From: Crossiella sp. CA-258035
Lineage (GTDB): Bacteria; Actinomycetota; Actinomycetes; Mycobacteriales; Pseudonocardiaceae
Direction: 5' to 3'
DNA: 64,000 nt
NCBI RefSeq assembly: GCF_030064675.1
Contig: NZ_CP116413.1
Coordinates: forward strand, 2,388,001-2,452,000
Below the pieces are notes generated by a model, which ran no database searches, was not told the origin of the DNA, and saw nothing but the letters and a program-made list of their open reading frames with translations. The first letter of the stretch is position 1. Each line of letters starts with the position of its first letter. Shown here in pieces: positions 26,230 to 33,402 of this stretch. Both the position numbers and the translations under genes were made by a program.

Positions 26230-26943
26230 ATGTACGACACCGAGTTGGCGGACGTTTACGACGCCATCTACCGAGGCCGCGGCAAGGACTACCCGGCCGA
26301 GGCCGCCCAGGTGCACGGGCTGATCACCGCCCGCAAGTCCGACGCCACCGACCTGCTCGACGTGGCCTCCGGCACCGGCGCGCACCTCGGCCCGTTCACC
26401 CAGCTCTTCGGCCACGTGGAGGGACTTGAGCTCTCCGAGGCCATGGTGCGCATCTCCAGTGACCGCTTCCCCGAGGTCACCGTGCACCAGGGCGACATGC
26501 GCGAGTTCGACCTCGGTCGCACCTTCCACGCGGTCACCTGCATGTTCAGCTCCATCGGCTACATGGCCGACCAGGACGAGCTGGACCGCGCGCTGGCCGC
26601 CTTCGCCCGGCACACCGAGCCCGGCGGCGTGATCGTGATCGAGCCCTGGTGGACGCCGGAGAAGTTCCTGGACGGCTACGTCGGCGGCGACGTGGTCCGG
26701 GTGGACGGCCGCACCATCGCCAGGGTCTCGCACTCCCGCCGCGAGGGCGACCACACCCACATGGACGTGCACTACACGGTGGCCGAGCCGGACAAGGGCA
26801 TCGAGCACTTCACCGACACGCACGTCATCACCCTGTTCACCCGCGAGCAGTACGAGACCGCCTTCGAGCGGGCCGGCTGCGTCGTGGAGTTCGTCGAGGG
26901 CGGCCCGTCCGGCCGCGGTCTGTTCGTGGGAGTCGTGAAGTGA
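26230..26943 (+). CDS. desVI: TDP-3-amino-3,6-dideoxyhexose N,N-dimethyltransferase (DesVI/TylM1/EryCVI family)
   Basis: A SAM-dependent methyltransferase of 237 residues, full length for DesVI, TylM1 and EryCVI. It opens MYDTELADVYDAIYRGRGKDY, has the SAM loop LLDVASGTG at about residues 42-50, and ends GGPSGRGLFVG; all three stretches are characteristic of this family. It should methylate the 3-amino group of the TDP-sugar twice, the last step before transfer. It starts eight bases after the glycosyltransferase stop, and its own stop overlaps the GTG of the next gene, so the genes form one operon. The enzyme acts on both mycaminose and desosamine precursors and so does not by itself fix the sugar. 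Confidence 0.95.
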   Translation: MYDTELADVYDAIYRGRGKDYPAEAAQVHGLITARKSDATDLLDVASGTGAHLGPFTQLFGHVEGLELSEAMVRISSDRFPEVTVHQGDMREFDLGRTFHAVTCMFSSIGYMADQDELDRALAAFARHTEPGGVIVIEPWWTPEKFLDGYVGGDVVRVDGRTIARVSHSRREGDHTHMDVHYTVAEPDKGIEHFTDTHVITLFTREQYETAFERAGCVVEFVEGGPSGRGLFVGVVK

Positions 26944-29375
26944 GACGCAGCAAGAAGCTGTTGGCCGCACTGGCTTTGACCGCCGCCACTGCCCTGGTGG
27001 CGAGCACCGGAGCCACCGCGGCGCCGACCAGCGGGCGCACCGGCGTGCACCCGCTGGTCGCCCAGATGACGCTGGACGAGAAGCTCTCGTTCGTGCACTG
27101 GACGGTCGCCTTCACCGGCCCGTTCAGCGTCGGCTCGCTGCCCGGCGTGCCGCGGCTGGGCATCCCGGAGATCCGCTCCGCCGACGGCCCGGCGGGTATC
27201 CGGCTGAACAACCAGCCGGCCACCGCGATGCCGGCGCCGGTCGCGCTCGCCGCCACCTTCGACGACGAGCTGGCCCGCAAGTACGGCGAGGTCATGGGCC
27301 GCGATGGCCGTGCGCTGCAACAGGACGTGGTCTTCGGCCCGATGATGAACATCATCAGGGTGCCGCAGGCCGGCCGGAACTTCGAGACCTTCAGCGAGGA
27401 CCCGCTGGTCTCCGCGCGCACCGCGGCCGCGCAGATCAGGGGCATCCAGAGCCAGGGCCTGATCGCCACCGCCAAGCACTACGCGGCGAACAACCAGGAG
27501 CACAACCGGCAGAACATCAACGTCACGGTCGACGAGCAGACCCTGCGCGAGATCGAGCTGCCCGCCTTCGAGGCCTCGGTCAAGGCCGGTGTCAGCTCGG
27601 TGATGTGCGCCTACAACAAGGTCAACGGCACGCCGTCCTGCGGGCACCAGGAGCTGCTCACCTCGATCCTGCGTGAGCAGTGGGGTTTCCAGGGCTGGGT
27701 GATGTCGGACTGGCTGGCCACGCACAGCACCGACTCGATCAGCAAGGGCCTGGACCAGGAACTGGGCATCGACTGGAGCCAGGGTGTCGAACACGGCATC
27801 CCCGGCGGCCTGCACTTCGGCAAGAAGCTGAAGGAAGCCGTGCAGAACGGCCAGATCCCGATGTCCACTGTGGACAGAGCGGTGAGCAGGATCGTCGGCC
27901 AGCTGGACCGGCACGGCCTCATCGGCGCCAACCCGCGTCCCCGGCCGACCCGCGACCTGGCCACCGCCAACGCGGTCACCCAGCAGGTCGCCGAGGCAGG
28001 CGGTGTGCTGCTGCGCAACCAGAACCAGGCCCTGCCGCTGCTCGCCGGGGACGGCGCCAACATCGCGGTGATCGGCCCGCGCGCCAAGGACCCCAAGGTC
28101 ACCGGCCTGGGCAGCGCGCACGTGGTGCCGGACAGCGCCAAGGCCCCGATCGACACCATCCGCGCCCGCGCCGGAGCAGGGGCGACGGTCACCTACTCCG
28201 CCGGTGAGGAGCTCGTCGGCTCGCCGATCCCGGCAGGCACGCTGACCCCGGCGTTCCCGACCGGCACCGTGCTCCAGCCGGGCACCGCGGGCCAGTTCTA
28301 CGAGGGCACCCTGACCGCGCCGGTCACCGGCGACTACCGGATCGCCATCGAGGCCACCGGCGGTTTCGCCACGGTGCAGATCGGCAACCAGACCCCGATC
28401 GAAGCGGGCGAGGTCTACGGCAAGATCACCAGCGCGGTGGTCCACCTGACCGCGGGCACCCACAAGATCACCATGTCCGGCTCGGCCCCCGTGGCGTCCT
28501 CGCTGTCGGTCAAGCTGTCCTGGGTCACCCCGGAAGCCGCCGAGGCCGCGATCGTGGCCGCGGTGCAGGCCGCCAAGACCGCCCGCACCGCGGTGGTCTT
28601 CGCCTACGACGACGGCATGGAGGGCTACGACCGGGCCAACCTGTCCCTGCCCGGCCGCCAGAACAAGCTGATCACCGAGGTGGCCAAGGCCAACTCCAAC
28701 ACCGTGGTCGTGCTCAACACGGGTTCGTCGATCACCATGCCCTGGCTGGACAGGACCGCCGCGGTGCTGGACATGTGGTACCCCGGCCAGACCGGCGCCG
28801 AGGCCACCACGGCACTGCTGTTCGGCGACACCAACCCCAGCGGCAAGCTCACCCAGACCTTCCCGCTGGACGAGAACAGCCACCCGGTGGCCGGCAACCC
28901 GGAGCGCTACCCCGGTATCGGCAACGAGCAGAAGTACACCGAGGGCATCCAGGTCGGCTACCGCTGGTACGACAAGCAGAAGGTCAAGCCCCTGTTCCCG
29001 TTCGGCCACGGGCTGTCGTACACCTCGTTCACCTACACGGACCTGGCGACCAAGGTCGTCGCGGACGGTCTGGAGGTGAGCTTCTCCTTGCGCAACACCG
29101 GAATCCGGAAGGGCAAGGAGGTGCCGCAGGTGTACCTGGGCGCGAGTCCGCTGGTGAGCGCGCCGCAGGCGGAGAAGGCGCTGGCGGGGTACGCGAAGGT
29201 GGAGCTGCTGCCGGGGGAGAGCAAGCGGGTCACGGTGAAGGTGGACGCGCAGCGGTTGAAGTACTGGAACTCGGCTGCTGACCGGTGGGTCACGGGGGCG
29301 GGGGTGCGGACGGTGCAGGTTGGCGGGTCGTCGGCGCAGCTGCCGCTGAAGGGGTCGGTTGTGGTGGCTCCGTAG
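26940..29375 (+). CDS. desR: Secreted GH3 beta-glucosidase, DesR/EryBI type
   Basis: An 811-residue family 3 glycoside hydrolase. The GTG at 26940 overlaps the methyltransferase stop and gives a clear signal peptide: RRSKK, a hydrophobic core, and likely cleavage near ATA/APTS about residue 26. The catalytic nucleophile is Asp257 in VMSDW; KHYAANNQE and other GH3 marks precede it. A PA14-like insert (about 444-520) and a fibronectin-III-like C-terminus (about 700-790) complete the GH3/PA14 layout. In S. venezuelae DesR and S. antibioticus OleR, the exported enzyme removes glucose from the 2'-OH of the aminosugar, reactivating a macrolide that was kept inactive inside the cell. Its place at the end of this operon implies the same self-protection scheme. 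The matching inactivating glucosyltransferase is not obvious in the window. Confidence 0.93.
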   Translation: MRRSKKLLAALALTAATALVASTGATAAPTSGRTGVHPLVAQMTLDEKLSFVHWTVAFTGPFSVGSLPGVPRLGIPEIRSADGPAGIRLNNQPATAMPAPVALAATFDDELARKYGEVMGRDGRALQQDVVFGPMMNIIRVPQAGRNFETFSEDPLVSARTAAAQIRGIQSQGLIATAKHYAANNQEHNRQNINVTVDEQTLREIELPAFEASVKAGVSSVMCAYNKVNGTPSCGHQELLTSILREQWGFQGWVMSDWLATHSTDSISKGLDQELGIDWSQGVEHGIPGGLHFGKKLKEAVQNGQIPMSTVDRAVSRIVGQLDRHGLIGANPRPRPTRDLATANAVTQQVAEAGGVLLRNQNQALPLLAGDGANIAVIGPRAKDPKVTGLGSAHVVPDSAKAPIDTIRARAGAGATVTYSAGEELVGSPIPAGTLTPAFPTGTVLQPGTAGQFYEGTLTAPVTGDYRIAIEATGGFATVQIGNQTPIEAGEVYGKITSAVVHLTAGTHKITMSGSAPVASSLSVKLSWVTPEAAEAAIVAAVQAAKTARTAVVFAYDDGMEGYDRANLSLPGRQNKLITEVAKANSNTVVVLNTGSSITMPWLDRTAAVLDMWYPGQTGAEATTALLFGDTNPSGKLTQTFPLDENSHPVAGNPERYPGIGNEQKYTEGIQVGYRWYDKQKVKPLFPFGHGLSYTSFTYTDLATKVVADGLEVSFSLRNTGIRKGKEVPQVYLGASPLVSAPQAEKALAGYAKVELLPGESKRVTVKVDAQRLKYWNSAADRWVTGAGVRTVQVGGSSAQLPLKGSVVVAP

Positions 29376-29399
29376 CCGGATTGGCTGAATTGGTTGGTG

Positions 29400-29431
29400 G
29401 GGCCCGGACGCGGGGATGCGTCCGGGCCCTT
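29400..29431 (+). terminator. Hairpin terminator after the PKS/sugar operon
   Basis: A perfect 12-base-pair stem, GGGCCCGGACGC with GCGTCCGGGCCC around a six-base loop (GGGGAT), starts 24 bases after the beta-glucosidase stop and is followed by TT. There is no long T run, as is common in high-GC actinomycetes. It probably ends the long plus-strand transcript. Confidence 0.8.
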
Positions 29432-29518
29432 GGCTTGGGTGGGGAGGACTCGGTCTCCAGCGCCGACTGCCGCTCCCCAACCTTGCCCCGGCCCCTCGCC
29501 CTTGACCCCCAGCTCTCG

Positions 29519-29640
29519 TCCCCCGTCCTGCTCCTGCCCCCGTCCTACTGCTGCTTCCCGCTCCCGCTCTTGCTTCCCGCTCCCGCTGCTGCGTCCTGCT
29601 CCCGCTCCCTGCTCCCGGCTTCTGCTCCCGCTCCCGCCTG
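29519..29640. repeat. Low-complexity pyrimidine tract of CCCGCTCC/TGCTCCTG units
   Basis: About 120 bases, nearly all C and T on the plus strand, made of imperfect six-base units related to CCCGCT and TGCTCC. It lies between the operon terminator and the four-copy GACCGGTC array. No coding function is convincing; the short frames across it are composition artefacts. Confidence 0.7.
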
Positions 29641-29654
29641 CAATCTCCGCTTCA

Positions 29655-29746
29655 AGACGACCGGTCATATTGAGACGACCGGTCACATTCAAGTCAGGCT
29701 GCCAGCCCGCGAATATGACCGGTCGTCTGTATATGACCGGTCGTCT
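29655..29746. repeat. Four 17-bp repeats around GACCGGTC, two direct and two inverted
   Basis: Copies at 29655-29671 (AGACGACCGGTCATATT) and 29673-29689 read one way; copies at 29712-29728 and 29730-29746 are their reverse complement. In each pair the copies start 18 bases apart, and each holds the 8-bp palindrome GACCGGTC. The pairs face each other across 22 bases, so a 35-bp stem with three mismatches could form. It lies 213 bases upstream of the DGPF protein gene. It could be a four-site operator for a dimeric regulator or a cruciform/RNA hairpin; the sequence does not decide. Confidence 0.8.
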
Positions 29747-29881
29747 TAAAGCGGCGGTGGGTCTGGTCGGAGCGAGTGAGTGCTGGGGGCCTGGCCAGCC
29801 GATCAGCCGCAGCCTCGCCACCGGCAGAGCCACCGATCCCGTCCTACGCTCCCCAAGCCACCCGAAAAAATCCCCACCCCC

Positions 29882-29909
29882 TGTCGATCCCCCGCCCACC
29901 CCGTTCGAC
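29882..29909 (+). promoter_or_regulatory. Candidate ECF42-type promoter for the DGPF/sigma operon
   Basis: TGTCGA at 29882-29887 is followed 18 bases later by CGAC (29906-29909, inside CGTTCGAC), about 50 bases before the DGPF protein start. From memory, ECF42 sigma factors recognise TGTCGA at -35 and a CGA/T-rich -10. The pair would allow the sigma factor encoded here to drive its own operon. Confidence 0.5.
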
Positions 29910-29958
29910 CCAGGAGTGAACGGGTCCACCGGACCCCGACCGACCCAGGGAGTTCCCC

Positions 29959-30375
29959 ATGAGGTTCATGCTGATCATGCGCGCCACCGACGAGACCATC
30001 CAGGCGTACCAGGACGTCGACTTCGGCGAGATCATGGAGTCGATGGGGAAGTTCGCCGACGAGATGATCCGCGCCGGTGTGCTGGTCGCGACCGAGGGGC
30101 TGGACACCGCGGGCGGAGTTGTCGTCGACTACTCGACCGAGCCGCCGGTGGTCACCGATGGGCCCTACGGGGAGACCAAGGAGCTGTTCGGGGGTTTCTG
30201 GATCTTGAACGTGGCGTCCAGGGAAGAGGCTGTGGAGTGGGCTCGGCGGGCGCCGATGACCGGGCCGGGGGCCAAGTGCGAGATCCGGCGGATCACCTCG
30301 ATCGAGGAGTTCCCGCAGGACAACGTCTGGATCCAGAAGGAGCGGGCGTGGCGCGAGGCGACCGGGCAGCTCTGA
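29959..30375 (+). CDS. DGPF/YCII-domain protein
   Basis: A 138-residue single-domain protein opening MRFMLIMRATDE and holding VVTDGPYGETKELFGGFWIL, the DGPF motif of the YCII-related family. An AGGGA ribosome site lies eight bases before the ATG. Proteins of this family are the standard genomic partner of ECF42 sigma factors, and the sigma gene begins three bases after this stop. Its biochemical role is not established; a link with stress or antibiotic production has been suggested for the group. It is probably not a macrolide biosynthetic enzyme. Confidence 0.9.
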   Translation: MRFMLIMRATDETIQAYQDVDFGEIMESMGKFADEMIRAGVLVATEGLDTAGGVVVDYSTEPPVVTDGPYGETKELFGGFWILNVASREEAVEWARRAPMTGPGAKCEIRRITSIEEFPQDNVWIQKERAWREATGQL

Positions 30376-30378
30376 GCG

Positions 30379-31653
30379 ATGGCTGAACCCACCGGGCGGG
30401 CGGCGGTGGCCGCGGTGTGGCGGATCGAGTCGGCGCGGATCGTCGGTGCGCTCGCCCGCGGCACCGGCGACTTCGCGCTGGCCGAGGACCTCGCCCAGGA
30501 GGCGCTGGCCGAGGCGTTGGTGACCTGGCCGCGGGAGGGGGTGCCGCGCAGTCCGGCGGGGTGGCTGCTCACCGTGGGCAGGCGCCGGGCCGTCGACGCC
30601 TTCCGCAGGCGCGCCGCGCTCGACCACCGGTACGCCGCCTTCGCCCGTGGCCTGGACGACGGCGGGGCGTACGCCGGCAGCGAGCCCTCGGCCACCGGTG
30701 ACCTGCTGTGGGATCCGGATCAGCTCGACGACGACGTGCTGGCGCTGATGTTCATCTCCTGCCACCCGGTGCTGTCCAGACAAGCCCGGGTGAGCCTGAC
30801 CCTGCGCGTGGTCGGCGGCCTGACCAGCGAGGAGATCGCCAGAGCGTTCCTGGTGCCGACCGCGACCGTGCAGGCCCGGATCACCAGGGCGAAGAAGACC
30901 CTGGCCGCGGCGCGGGTGCCGTTCGAGGTGCCGTCGGGGCGGGAGCGGGCGGAGCGGCTGGGGTCGGTGCTCAGCGTGGTCTACCTGATCTTCACCGAGG
31001 GGTCCTCGGCCAGCTCCGGCAGCGACCTGATCCGGGTCGACCTGGCAGGGGAGGCCCAGCGCCTGGCGCGGGTGCTCGCACGGCTGATGCCCACTGAGCC
31101 TGAGGTGCTCGGACTGCTCGCGCTGCTGGAACTGACCGCCGCGCGCTTCCCCGCCCGCATCGGCCCGGACGGTGAACCGGTGCTGCTGGAACACCAGAAC
31201 CGCGGCCGCTGGGACCAGGCCGCGATCCGCCGGGGCCGGGCCGCGCTGACCCGCGCCCAGCGGGTCGGCCGCGGGCTCGGCGCCTACGGCGTGCAGGCCG
31301 CGATCGCGGAATGCCATGCCGTGGCGGAGTCGGTGGCGGCGACGAACTGGGCGCGGATCGTGCTGCTCTACGAAGCACTCGGCCGGGTCGCGCCGTCGCC
31401 GGTGGTCGAGCTCAACCGGGCGGTCGCGGTCTCCATGGCGCAGGGGCCGACCGCGGCGCTGCCGATCGTGGACGAGCTGGTGGCCGCGAAGTCCCTGCCG
31501 ACCTCGCACCTGCTGCCCAGCGTGCGCGGGGAGCTGCTCACCCGCCTGGGACGCGCCGAGGAGGCGCGGGCGGAACTGGCGCGGGCGATCGGGTTGTGCG
31601 GCAACAAGAAGGAACGGGCGTTGCTGGCCCGCAAGATCGCCGACCTCGGCTGA
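30379..31653 (+). CDS. ECF RNA polymerase sigma factor, ECF42 group
   Basis: A 424-residue sigma factor, much longer than a plain ECF (about 190). Region 2 lies at about residues 10-80 (ALARGTGDFALAEDLAQEALAEAL) and region 4 at about 120-170 (TLRVVGGLTSEEIARAFLVPTATVQARI). About 240 residues of helical, TPR-like extension follow, ending in LTRLGRAEEARAELARAI. The extension and the DGPF gene directly upstream define group ECF42. No anti-sigma gene is adjacent; in this group the C-terminal extension is thought to control activity. A TGTCGA element upstream of the pair suggests autoregulation. The cassette separates the two halves of the sugar pathway and may be an insertion. Confidence 0.9.
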   Translation: MAEPTGRAAVAAVWRIESARIVGALARGTGDFALAEDLAQEALAEALVTWPREGVPRSPAGWLLTVGRRRAVDAFRRRAALDHRYAAFARGLDDGGAYAGSEPSATGDLLWDPDQLDDDVLALMFISCHPVLSRQARVSLTLRVVGGLTSEEIARAFLVPTATVQARITRAKKTLAAARVPFEVPSGRERAERLGSVLSVVYLIFTEGSSASSGSDLIRVDLAGEAQRLARVLARLMPTEPEVLGLLALLELTAARFPARIGPDGEPVLLEHQNRGRWDQAAIRRGRAALTRAQRVGRGLGAYGVQAAIAECHAVAESVAATNWARIVLLYEALGRVAPSPVVELNRAVAVSMAQGPTAALPIVDELVAAKSLPTSHLLPSVRGELLTRLGRAEEARAELARAIGLCGNKKERALLARKIADLG

Positions 31654-31670
31654 GACCAGCGCTGGGGGGT

Positions 31671-31702
31671 GCGGCCCGGGTGTCAGCACACATCCGGGCC
31701 GC
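31671..31702. terminator. Bidirectional hairpin between convergent genes
   Basis: GCGGCCCGGGTGT (31671-31683) pairs with ACATCCGGGCCGC (31690-31702), a 13-bp stem with one G-U pair and a six-base loop. It sits between the convergent stops of the sigma factor (31653) and the aminotransferase (31708), where it can end both transcripts. Confidence 0.8.
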
Positions 31703-31707
31703 GGCCC

Positions 31708-32811
31708 CTACTCGGCGGCGAAGGCGGCCCGGACCGCCGAGATCACCGCGTCCACCTGCTCATCCGGCAGGTGCGGGCCGATCGGCAGGCTCAGCACCTG
31801 CTCGGCCAGTCGCTCCGCCACCGGCAGCTCGCCCCAGGCCCCCGAGGCGTATGCCGGCGACCGGTGCACCGGCACCGGGTAGTGGATCAGCGTGCCGATC
31901 CCGGCCGCGGTCAGCCGCTCCTGCACCGACTCGCGGTGCTCACAGCGCACCACGAACAGGTGCCACACCGGTTCCGCCCACTCCGCCACCACCGGCAGCG
32001 CCAGGCCGTCGATACCGGCCAGCTCGCGCAGGTACCGCTCGGCGATCTGCTGCCGCCGGGCGTTCCAGCGGTCCAGCACCGGCAGCTTGACCCGCAGCAT
32101 CGCGGCCTGCAGCTCGTCCAGCCGGGAGTTGGTCGCCTGGATCTCGTGCTGGTACTTCACCCGCGACCCGTAGTTGCGCAGCAGCCGCAGCTTGTCCGCC
32201 AGCTCGGCCGAGGAGGTCACCACCGCGCCGCCGTCGCCCAGCGCGCCCAGGTTCTTGCCCGGGTAGAAGCTGAACCCCGCCGCCAGCGAGCCCGCGCCGA
32301 CCCGGCGGCCCTTGTACCGCGCGCCGTGCGCCTGCGCGGCGTCCTCCACCACGTGCAGCCCGTGCGCCGCGGCGATCTCGCCGAGGGCGTCGATGTCCGC
32401 GGGCTGGCCGTACAGGTGCACCGGCATGATCGCCTTGGTGCGCGCGGTGATCGCCGCCTCGACCTGCTTCGGGTCGATCAGCTGGGTCTGCTCGTCCGGC
32501 TCCACCGGGACCGGCGTGGCGCCGACCGCGGAGACGGCCAGCCAGCTGGCGATGAAGGTCGCGCTGGGCACGATCACCTCGTCGCCGGGGCCGATGTCCA
32601 GGGCGCGCAGCACCAGCTCCAGCGCGTCGCAGCCGCTGCCCACGGCCACGCAGTGCTCGGCCTCGCAGTAGGCGGCGAACTCGGCCTCGAAGGCGGCGAG
32701 CTCGGGGCCCAGCAGGAACCAGCCGGAGTCCAGCACCCGGCGGTAGGCGGCGTCCAGACCGGCGCGCAGTTCCTCGTGCGGCGCCTTCAGGTCGAGAAAG
32801 GGAACGGTCAT
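31708..32811 (-). CDS. tylB: TDP-3-keto-6-deoxyhexose 3-aminotransferase (TylB/DesV/EryCI family)
   Basis: A PLP-dependent sugar aminotransferase of the DegT/DnrJ/EryC1 family, 367 residues. [16 protein letters not shown] holds the PLP lysine; [10 protein letters not shown] and RNYGS are family motifs. The whole protein reads much like TylB and DesV from memory (PFLDLKA start, VPVHRSPAY near the end). It would put the amino group on C3 of the 3-keto sugar. Its ATG overlaps the isomerase stop by one base (TGATG), so the two are coupled. That pairing is the arrangement for mycaminose (Tyl1a then TylB) rather than desosamine, where DesI and DesII remove the C4 oxygen first. No other sugar aminotransferase is in the window. 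Confidence 0.92.
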   Translation of the reverse strand: MTVPFLDLKAPHEELRAGLDAAYRRVLDSGWFLLGPELAAFEAEFAAYCEAEHCVAVGSGCDALELVLRALDIGPGDEVIVPSATFIASWLAVSAVGATPVPVEPDEQTQLIDPKQVEAAITARTKAIMPVHLYGQPADIDALGEIAAAHGLHVVEDAAQAHGARYKGRRVGAGSLAAGFSFYPGKNLGALGDGGAVVTSSAELADKLRLLRNYGSRVKYQHEIQATNSRLDELQAAMLRVKLPVLDRWNARRQQIAERYLRELAGIDGLALPVVAEWAEPVWHLFVVRCEHRESVQERLTAAGIGTLIHYPVPVHRSPAYASGAWGELPVAERLAEQVLSLPIGPHLPDEQVDAVISAVRAAFAAE

Positions 32812-33257
32812 CAGAGTTTCCTGGCGTCGCGCTGGAAGTCGGCGTACTCGCGGTAGTAGTCGGCCTCGTCGTAGTGCGTGGAGGCGAGTACCAGTCCGAC
32901 CGCGCCGGGGGAGAAGTTAATCAGGTTCCGCCACACCATCGGGCCGACGTAGAGACCGCGACTGGGATTGTCCAGGTGGAAACGATCCCGGTACTCGCCG
33001 TCGTCGACGGTGATGTCGAACTTGCCGTGCACCGCGACGATCAGCTGTTCCAGGTTGCGGTGCCCGTGCGCGCCGCGGATGGTGGTCGCGGGCAGGTCGT
33101 ACAGGTAGTACACGCGCTTGATGTCGAACTTGATCTCCTTGCCCGCCTCCACCACGCACAGGTTGCCGCGCGGGTCGTTGTGCTCGGGCAGATCGACCAT
33201 CCGGCAGGGTTCGACCTTGCCGACCAGAATTCCTTCTTCATTTTTGTAGGCGGGCAT
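32811..33257 (-). CDS. TDP-4-keto-6-deoxyglucose 3,4-ketoisomerase (FdtA/QdtA/Tyl1a family)
   Basis: A 148-residue WxcM-like cupin. [11 protein letters not shown] gives the pair of catalytic-site histidines, and RVYYLYDLP and a C-terminal region with [11 protein letters not shown] are typical of FdtA, QdtA and Tyl1a. It should move the keto group from C4 to C3 before transamination. QdtA/Tyl1a leave the gluco configuration at C4 (mycaminose); FdtA gives galacto. I cannot assign that stereochemistry from the sequence alone. It is the first gene of a two-gene unit with the aminotransferase, downstream of the LAL activator on the same strand. Confidence 0.88.
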   Translation of the reverse strand: MPAYKNEEGILVGKVEPCRMVDLPEHNDPRGNLCVVEAGKEIKFDIKRVYYLYDLPATTIRGAHGHRNLEQLIVAVHGKFDITVDDGEYRDRFHLDNPSRGLYVGPMVWRNLINFSPGAVGLVLASTHYDEADYYREYADFQRDARKL

Positions 33258-33288
33258 GACAACCCCCAGGGGTCTCGCCGCACAATGC

Positions 33289-33385
33289 GACGGCGAATGA
33301 ACGGCGAATTGATTCCGGAAAATCGTAGGACGGGGATCCCCCCTACTTCTAACCCCTACGAGCCCCTAAGAACCCATTCGCCGTC
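33289..33385. promoter_or_regulatory. Control region before the isomerase: inverted repeat and three TAGGGG boxes
   Basis: GACGGCGAATG (33289-33299) recurs inverted as CATTCGCCGTC (33375-33385), and CGGCGAAT is repeated directly at 33302-33309. Between the arms, three CCCCTA boxes (33340, 33353, 33363; TAGGGG on the coding strand) and the palindrome GGGGATCCCC (33332-33341) are packed. This 145-bp gap separates the LAL gene from the isomerase it probably activates, so operator sites are plausible. Confidence 0.5.
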
Positions 33386-33402
33386 CCGCCACCCCTGACG
33401 GT

